From contig NZ_AUII01000006.1 of assembly GCF_000423625.1 (NCBI RefSeq), positions 1 to 64,000 of the forward strand: a stretch of 64,000 nucleotides of DNA, read 5' to 3'. The number at the start of each line of letters is the position of its first letter. Position 1 is the first letter of the stretch. Both the position numbers and the translations under genes were made by a program. The notes beneath the pieces are model-generated. The model was not told the origin of the DNA. It did no database searches and was given only the letters and a program-made list of their open reading frames with translations. The DNA is from Pseudonocardia asaccharolytica DSM 44247 = NBRC 16224. GTDB lineage: Bacteria > Actinomycetota > Actinomycetes > Mycobacteriales > Pseudonocardiaceae. Of this stretch, positions 59,639-64,000 are shown piece after piece.

Positions 59639-61162
59639 GTGCTCCCCCGGTTGTCCTCCGGCCTCGCCCCTCGGCTGCGCGGCTTCTTCCTCGACCACGA
59701 CTACACTCCCGGCGGTGTCCACGCGCTGCTCGGCGCGCAGGCGCACGCCGCGCTGAGCCGCGGCGAGCCCGAAGCCGCCTTCCGCGCCACCCGCGGCGCC
59801 GGCGAGCTCGGCGTGATCGTCCGGCTGCTGCTGCTCGGCGGCGCCGAGCCCGAGCCTGCCGTCGCCGCGGCGCTGGGCCACCCGTCCGATCTGGTGGCCG
59901 CGGGGCTGCTGCGGGAGACCCCCGACGGTCTGGTCGCTGCGCTGGACGTGCGGCCCTACGGCGACGACGCGGGCAGCGACAGCGACCCCTACGAGGACGC
60001 GTGGTGGGTGGTCTCCGACCTCGAGACGCCGGCCGTGCGCCAGCAGCGGGACCACGTCACCGGCGCCGGTGGGGCCTCGGTGACCCTGGCCGCGGCGACC
60101 GTGCGCCGCAGGGTCACCGGTCTGCTGGATCTCGGCACCGGGTGCGGCATCCAAGCGCTGCACGCGAGCAGGCACGCGGGCGTCGTCGTCGCCACCGATG
60201 TGGCACCGCGGGCACTCGCGATGGCGGCGGCGACGTTCGCGCTCAGCGACGTCGACGTCGAACTGCTGGCGGGCCAGTGGCTGGAGCCGGTGGCCGACCG
60301 TGAGTTCGACCAGATCGTGTCGAACCCGCCGTTCGTACCGGGACCCGCGCGCGTCGACTACATCTACCGCGACTCCGGCCAGGCCGGTGACGCGGCGTTG
60401 GCCGCGCTGCTGCGCAAGCTCCCGAGCGTGCTGGTCCCGGGCGGCTTCGCCCAGCTGCTGGGCTCGTGGCTGCACGTGCTCGGCGAGAACTGGCCCGACC
60501 GGGTGTGCGAGTGGCTGCCCCCGGGCTGCGACGCGTGGATCCTGCAGCGCGAGGTCGTCGATCCGGCGATGCACGTCGGCACCTGGCAGCGCGACGCAGG
60601 TCTCGACCTCGACTCACCACAGGCCAGGGCGCAGGCGTCGCACTGGATGGACTGGATGGAACGCGAACGCGTCGAGGGCATCGGGTTCGGCCACATCCTG
60701 CTGCGCCGCACCGATGCGGCCCCGACGGTGGTCGTCGAGGATCTGCCCGGCGAGCTGGCCGACCCGCTCGGTGGCGAGGCCGCGGGCTGGCTGGACCGGG
60801 TGGAGTGGCTGCGTGCGCACTCCTCGGACGAGGCGTTGCTCGCGGCGCGCCTCGCGCTCAGTCCGACCGCGGTGCTGGAGCGCTACAGCACTCCGGGCAC
60901 GGAGGGGGGCTGGGCCGATGCCGGTGCCGCGCTCGTGCGCGGTGACGGACCGCGCTGGCGCCACGAGGTCGACGAACCCGCCGCCGCACTGCTGGCCGGC
61001 TGCCGCGGGGAGCTGCCGCTCTCGGAGCTGATCGCGTTGGTGTCGCTCGGCCACGACCGGCCGCACGACGCCGTGGTGGCCGCGGCCCTGCCGGCGGTGC
61101 GCGAACTCGTCCGGCACGGCGTGCTGCTTCCCGTCGACGGCTGGCCCGCCGTGAGTGCGTAA
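59639..61162 (+). CDS. large SAM-dependent methyltransferase (HemK/RlmG-like core)
   Basis: 507 residues. An N-terminal helical domain (about 1-125) precedes a class I methyltransferase core. The SAM-binding motif is LLDLGTGCGIQALHASRH, then VVATDVAPRALAMAAATFAL, and the catalytic NPPF tetrad is in FDQIVSNPPFVPGPARVDYI. NPP(F/Y) enzymes methylate amide or amino nitrogens of rRNA, protein or nucleotides. The C-terminal 200 residues (from WDMWMERERVE-like ASHWMDWMERERVEGIGFGH) are typical of this actinobacterial family. GTG start at 59639 has GGGAGG eight bases upstream. The stop codon lies inside a perfect hairpin. Substrate unknown. Confidence 0.88.
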   Translation: MLPRLSSGLAPRLRGFFLDHDYTPGGVHALLGAQAHAALSRGEPEAAFRATRGAGELGVIVRLLLLGGAEPEPAVAAALGHPSDLVAAGLLRETPDGLVAALDVRPYGDDAGSDSDPYEDAWWVVSDLETPAVRQQRDHVTGAGGASVTLAAATVRRRVTGLLDLGTGCGIQALHASRHAGVVVATDVAPRALAMAAATFALSDVDVELLAGQWLEPVADREFDQIVSNPPFVPGPARVDYIYRDSGQAGDAALAALLRKLPSVLVPGGFAQLLGSWLHVLGENWPDRVCEWLPPGCDAWILQREVVDPAMHVGTWQRDAGLDLDSPQARAQASHWMDWMERERVEGIGFGHILLRRTDAAPTVVVEDLPGELADPLGGEAAGWLDRVEWLRAHSSDEALLAARLALSPTAVLERYSTPGTEGGWADAGAALVRGDGPRWRHEVDEPAAALLAGCRGELPLSELIALVSLGHDRPHDAVVAAALPAVRELVRHGVLLPVDGWPAVSA

Positions 61163-61196
61163 CAGTGTTCTAACACTGTTACGCACTCACGGCGGG
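61145..61196. terminator. perfect 25-bp hairpin, second copy of the GTGAGTGCGTAACAG type
   Basis: Arms 61145-61169 and 61172-61196 are exact complements around CT. The inner 19 bases GTGAGTGCGTAACAGTGTT equal those at 55493-55511; the outer six (CCCGCC / GGCGGG) are specific to this site and also pair. The left arm contains the methyltransferase stop (TAA 61160-61162). The gene on the other side ends at 61203. Confidence 0.9.
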
Positions 61197-61202
61197 GGAG
61201 GG

Positions 61203-61778
61203 TCAGGTGTGGACCTGCACCAGGCCCATCACCTCGGTGCGCCAGTCCTCGTACTGCTTGCTCGTGACCTGTTCGCCCGGCTCGCCGACCAGCCGGGCCG
61301 TCGGGTCCGCCCCGCCGCGCAGTGCGAAGCGGACGATCTCGATGTCGGTCCGGGCGCCGTTGACGACTGTGACGGCCACGCCGTGCGGGGCGAGCTCGGC
61401 CCGGGTCGCGTGGGCGAGAACGTGCAGCAACGCGAGCCTGGAGTGCTCGTCGTCCGGGAGGGCGGTGGTGCCGGGCGTGTTCCCCGAGACGAGGACGACG
61501 GTCTTCGCACTGGTCAGCACCGGCAGCAGCCGGTCGAGCAGCGCGAAGCGCCCGAGCAGACCCTCCGAAAGGAACGAGCGCACCCGTCCGACGAGGGTCT
61601 GGCCGGCGGGATGTACCGCGACCGGCAGCTGGACGTAGTGATCGAGACCGGCCTCGAGGTCGAGCGCCGCGAGCTCAGCGAAATCCCCTGCCGTCACGAC
61701 CTCCATGCCCTCGGCGGCCAACCGTTCGGCCACCCTCCTGGCTCGTTCTCCTGACCCGGTCACCAATGCGCGTGCCAC
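61203..61778 (-). CDS. Rossmann-fold, short-chain dehydrogenase-like protein
   Basis: 191 residues. Starts ARALVTGSGERARRVAERLA, where TGSGERAR is a modified TGxxxGxG nucleotide-binding turn. It continues with VVLVSGNTPGTTALPDDEHS, ALLHVLAHATRAELAPHGVA and VTVVNGARTDIEIVRFAL, in the strand-helix order of short-chain dehydrogenases. The YxxxK catalytic pair is not evident (the region reads DEHSRLALLHVLAHATR), so it may be a non-catalytic relative. GTG start at 61778. Convergent with the methyltransferase across the hairpin. It may be linked to the neighbouring polyhydroxyalkanoate genes, but that is only position. Confidence 0.7.
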   Translation of the reverse strand: MARALVTGSGERARRVAERLAAEGMEVVTAGDFAELAALDLEAGLDHYVQLPVAVHPAGQTLVGRVRSFLSEGLLGRFALLDRLLPVLTSAKTVVLVSGNTPGTTALPDDEHSRLALLHVLAHATRAELAPHGVAVTVVNGARTDIEIVRFALRGGADPTARLVGEPGEQVTSKQYEDWRTEVMGLVQVHT

Positions 61779-61820
61779 AGGCCAGACCCTAACCGCGCAG
61801 CGCAGCAGCAGCACCAGAAC

Positions 61821-61855
61821 GGCCCCGCCCGCTCCCGGGGGGAGCGGGCGGGGCC
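61821..61855. terminator. perfect 16-bp hairpin after the phasin gene
   Basis: Arms GGCCCCGCCCGCTCCC (61821-61836) and its complement (61840-61855) with a three-base loop. It lies 20 bases beyond the phasin stop at 61876, on its downstream side, and just upstream of the start of the next gene at 61778. Confidence 0.85.
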
Positions 61856-61875
61856 GCAGAACTGTCGACGGAACG

Positions 61876-62262
61876 TCAGCTCTTGGCCTGTGCGGCGCGC
61901 GCGGCGCCGGCCTTGGCGACGGGAGCCTCCGCGGCGGGCGCGGGCTTCGCCGCGGCCTTCTCGGTCGCCATCTGCGCGCTGACCGACTCCGCGGCCCGGG
62001 CCGCCTGGTCGGTGACCGCCTCGACGGTCTGGGTGCCGGCGCTGAACAGCGTGTGCGCGAGCTGCCGCTGGTTGGCGAGCACCTTCTCGGCGAAGTCGAA
62101 GGTGCTGTCGACGAAGGCGTGCGCGTCCGGCAGCTTCGCCTGAGTACCGGTCATGGTGCCCGCGTAGGTCTGCACGGTGTCGGCCCAGGTACGAACGGCC
62201 GTGGTGACGGCCTCCTGGCTACGCTTGGCGAGGTCGATGAACTGGTCGGTAGCCACGGTCAT
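61876..62262 (-). CDS. phasin-like polyhydroxyalkanoate granule protein
   Basis: 128 residues. A long amphipathic helical part (VATDQFIDLAKRSQEAVTTA, FVDSTFDFAEKVLANQRQLA, FSAGTQTVEAVTDQAARAAE) is followed by an Ala/Pro/Lys-rich tail (EKAAAKPAPAAEAPVAKAGA). This is the layout of actinobacterial phasins that coat storage granules. ATG at 62262. Its promoter region shares the motif TGCGTAAC-TA with the PhaC-like gene promoter, and an XRE regulator gene lies directly upstream on the same strand. Confidence 0.82.
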   Translation of the reverse strand: MTVATDQFIDLAKRSQEAVTTAVRTWADTVQTYAGTMTGTQAKLPDAHAFVDSTFDFAEKVLANQRQLAHTLFSAGTQTVEAVTDQAARAAESVSAQMATEKAAAKPAPAAEAPVAKAGAARAAQAKS

Positions 62263-62301
62263 CTACTCGTCCTTTCTGGCTGGGAGTGGATGTCCGCTAT
62301 C

Positions 62302-62312
62302 TAAGTTACGCA
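62302..62312 (-). promoter_or_regulatory. candidate regulator site upstream of the phasin gene
   Basis: On the minus strand TGCGTAACTTA, 40-50 bases before the phasin ATG. The motif TGCGTAACATA at 62912-62922 on the plus strand, about 113 bases before the PhaC-like start, matches at 10 of 11 positions. A shared site for the XRE regulator encoded between them is plausible. The match is short, and TGCGTAAC also occurs in the hairpins at 55.5 and 61.2 kb. Confidence 0.35.
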
Positions 62313-62331
62313 CCGGCGTTAAGTATGTCAA

Positions 62332-62772
62332 TCACCCCGAGTGTGGCCCTGGCCCCTCCACGAAGCTGCGGTACACCCCGAGAAGCGCGGCCTTCTGCTC
62401 ATCGGACAGCCGCGGGTCCGCGCGGATCGCGTCCTCCGTGGACGTCGGGGCATCCTCCCCGGCGCCCGCGGTCGTGCCGTTGGCCTGCGTCCGGTCGGAA
62501 TCGACCCAGCCCGCCTGCTTGAGCAGCTGCTCGGTGGACAACTGCAGCGCGTCCGCGATCGAGCGCAGCACCTTCAGCGACGGCTGGTGCAACCCGCGCT
62601 CGATCTGGGAGAGATAGGCGTTGGACACGCTGGTCAGCGAGGCCATCTCGCGCAGGGACAACTTGGCCATCTGCCGTTGCGCGCGGATGAACCCGCCGAG
62701 CGCGTTGACCTGCGCCGCCCAGACCTTGTCCGCGCCGCTGGGCGTCGTGTCTCCGGTCCGCGACTCGCTCAT
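62332..62772 (-). CDS. XRE-family regulator of the polyhydroxyalkanoate locus
   Basis: 146 residues. The HTH is at about 25-80: LGGFIRAQRQMAKLSLREMA, SLTSVSNAYLSQIERGLHQP, SLKVLRSIADALQLSTEQLL. A C-terminal acidic part (DAIRADPRLSDEQKAALLGV, YRSFVEGPG) resembles the dimerisation tail of regulators found beside phasin genes in mycobacteria and rhodococci. It lies between the phasin gene (same strand) and the divergent PhaC-like gene, and probably controls both. ATG at 62772. Confidence 0.85.
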   Translation of the reverse strand: MSESRTGDTTPSGADKVWAAQVNALGGFIRAQRQMAKLSLREMASLTSVSNAYLSQIERGLHQPSLKVLRSIADALQLSTEQLLKQAGWVDSDRTQANGTTAGAGEDAPTSTEDAIRADPRLSDEQKAALLGVYRSFVEGPGPHSG

Positions 62773-62911
62773 GATCCGCCGCCGTCGCCGTGTCTCATGG
62801 CCACATCATTCTCCCGCCCGGCCACCTCGACGTCGCCCCGGGCTTCGGACCCGCCGCGCGACCGCACCGGAGACGCCATCTGGGTGGGCCCGGGCCGAAT
62901 CCGCGTGACTC

Positions 62912-62922
62912 TGCGTAACATA
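62912..62922 (+). promoter_or_regulatory. candidate regulator site upstream of the PhaC-like gene
   Basis: TGCGTAACATA, partner of the motif at 62302-62312. The next 100 bases are unusually AT-rich for this genome and contain three GGACA repeats (in CTGGACACTTGGACATCC and CGGACATC, about 62981-63013). These are also possible binding sites for the XRE regulator encoded just upstream. No gene is seen in 62773-63034. Confidence 0.35.
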
Positions 62923-63034
62923 ACGATCGCTACTTTCCGGTAACCAGCCTATTGCTCAACATCCGAATCAAATCTACTGTCTGGACACTTGGACATCCAA
63001 GCAATCGGACATCAGCGTCGATGGGAGAAGGACT

Positions 63035-64000
63035 ATGACCAGCCTCGTGGACCCACCCCTGGAAACCGTGGCCCGTCCCGCTCCCGTATCGGACGGTCCG
63101 CTCCGTTTCCTGCTCGACTATCACACCGTCAACACGGTGCGTAGCCTTGCCGAGGTCTCCCGCGCCGCCGGGACCGTCTGGGCGGATGCCCTGACCCGCG
63201 CCGGCACGCCGTTCGACGTCGCGACCCGCGGCCTTCGGTGGTGGACGGCGATGCTGGACCGCCAGGCCCCCAACTGGCATCTCGACAACGAGATCGTGCT
63301 CAGCACTCCGTTCGCGCATCTGCGCGACTTCACCCGCGACGAGCACCGGACCGGCCGGGACGCCGGCGTCGTTCCCACGCTGGTGCTGCCGCCGCAGGCC
63401 GGCCATTCCTCCACCGTCGTCGACTTCTCCCCCCGGCAGAGCCAGCTCTCGGTCATCCAGGCGGCCGGGCTGACCAGGCTCTATGTCCTGGAGTGGCGAC
63501 CGGCGACGCGGGCGACGCGGGACATCACCATCACCGACTACCTCGAGGTCATCGACCGGTCGGTGCGCCAGATCGGCGGGCGGGCGAACATCATCGGCGA
63601 CTGCCAGGGCGGCTGGCTCGCCGCGATCTATGCCGCGCTGCACCCCGATCGGGTGCACACCCTGACCCTCGCCGGGGCCCCGATCGACTTCCACGCCGGC
63701 GACTCCGTCATCGCCGCCTCGACGATCGCGCTCACCCGCGCGTTCGGGCTGGCTCCGTACCGGGCGCTGGTCGGGCTGGGCGGCGGCAACATGCCCGGCC
63801 GCGCGGTGCTGGGCAACTTCATCCACATCCAGCCGCACTCCGAGCTCTCCCGGCAGCTGCAACTGCTGGAGAACATCGAGGACCCGGCCCACCTCGAGCG
63901 CTACCACCACTTCGAAGACTGGTTCAAGTACACCCAGGACATCCCGGGCGCGTTCTACCTGTGGCTGGTCGAGCACCTGTTCTGGCGAAACCAGCTCATC
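63035..64000 (+). CDS. PhaC-like polyhydroxyalkanoate synthase/hydrolase (runs off the window)
   Basis: The first 322 residues of an alpha/beta-hydrolase protein; the 3' end is beyond the window. It opens TSLVDPPLETVARPAPVSDG, contains DNEIVLSTPFAHLRDF and VVPTLVLPPQAGHSSTVVDF, and has the nucleophile elbow IIGDCQGGWLAAIYAALHPD. The G-x-C-x-G-G form with Cys in place of Ser is the PhaC synthase lipase box, so polyester synthesis is more likely than hydrolysis. GGGAGAAGG precedes the ATG. The phasin and XRE regulator genes alongside support a polyhydroxyalkanoate role. Confidence 0.82.
   Translation, partial: MTSLVDPPLETVARPAPVSDGPLRFLLDYHTVNTVRSLAEVSRAAGTVWADALTRAGTPFDVATRGLRWWTAMLDRQAPNWHLDNEIVLSTPFAHLRDFTRDEHRTGRDAGVVPTLVLPPQAGHSSTVVDFSPRQSQLSVIQAAGLTRLYVLEWRPATRATRDITITDYLEVIDRSVRQIGGRANIIGDCQGGWLAAIYAALHPDRVHTLTLAGAPIDFHAGDSVIAASTIALTRAFGLAPYRALVGLGGGNMPGRAVLGNFIHIQPHSELSRQLQLLENIEDPAHLERYHHFEDWFKYTQDIPGAFYLWLVEHLFWRNQLI

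Noticed and set aside
1-64000. tRNA or rRNA genes
   Set aside because: No cloverleaf-like GTTCGA-containing segment with matching acceptor stem, and no rRNA-like conserved stretch, was noticed by eye. A tRNAscan-SE run would settle it.

Overview
The window is very GC-rich, uses GTG starts often, and carries a fully aerobic cobalamin pathway (CobN, CobG) together with families typical of actinomycetes (DUF3039, DUF3099, DUF7455, ANTAR, SpoIIE/RsbW-type phosphatase, PucR, GlxA-type AraC). It most resembles a chromosome segment of a Pseudonocardia-like member of the Pseudonocardiaceae. The assignment is inferred from gene content, not from a marker gene. I saw no tRNA, rRNA, CRISPR array or prophage.

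Layout. 1-8.6 kb is a decayed zone. An IS630-type element (1-1055) has cut the toxin end of a DUF6247-linked toxin-antitoxin pair. It is followed by broken remnants of a LuxR-type ATPase, an FAD monooxygenase, glucose-6-phosphate dehydrogenase, a PucR regulator and an amino-acid permease. An intact 6-phosphogluconate dehydrogenase and an intact proline dehydrogenase lie among them. 8.7-14.0 kb is a branched-chain amino acid ABC importer (livHMGF, with livK convergent). Its LivH carries an extra secreted N-terminal domain. 14.1-22.2 kb holds a GlxA-type regulator, a DUF2784 protein, and a stress-signalling module: a large HAMP-array hybrid histidine kinase with a response regulator, divergent from an RsbW-GAF-SpoIIE phosphatase.

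22.1-32.2 kb is the corrin-ring block: cobN behind a cobalamin riboswitch, divergent cobG-cobH-cobIJ, and the opposing operon cobL-cobM-cobK. At 55.9-59.1 kb a CbiMNQO cobalt ECF importer with an ArsR-type Ni/Co sensor completes the theme of cobalt uptake plus B12 synthesis. 33.1-35.7 kb is a thiamine-precursor importer (thiYXZ-like) behind a TPP riboswitch. 36.9-40.1 kb is a second decayed zone: two enoyl-CoA hydratases, an acyl-CoA dehydrogenase and a catalase tail, surrounding an intact TetR gene.

40.1-48.5 kb is the most unusual part. Three NarL-type sensor-kinase-like proteins (two of them degenerate) share one LuxR-type response regulator. Divergent from them is a transmembrane protein made of an Hsp70 ATPase, a proline-rich linker, one membrane span and an extracytoplasmic YVTN beta-propeller. 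48.6-55.9 kb is housekeeping-like: two DUF7455 zinc proteins, two DMT exporters, a DEAD/DEAH helicase, BrkB, DUF3039, psuG and DUF3099. 59.2-64 kb carries a truncated HhH-GPD protein, a large methyltransferase, and a polyhydroxyalkanoate locus (phasin, XRE regulator, PhaC-like enzyme running off the window).

Two patterns cut across the regions. Perfect long hairpins sit at gene ends, two of them sharing the same core. Palindromic or tandem repeats are also lodged inside cobG and cobN. Several genes show apparently clean internal deletions; raw reads should be checked before these are taken as biology.
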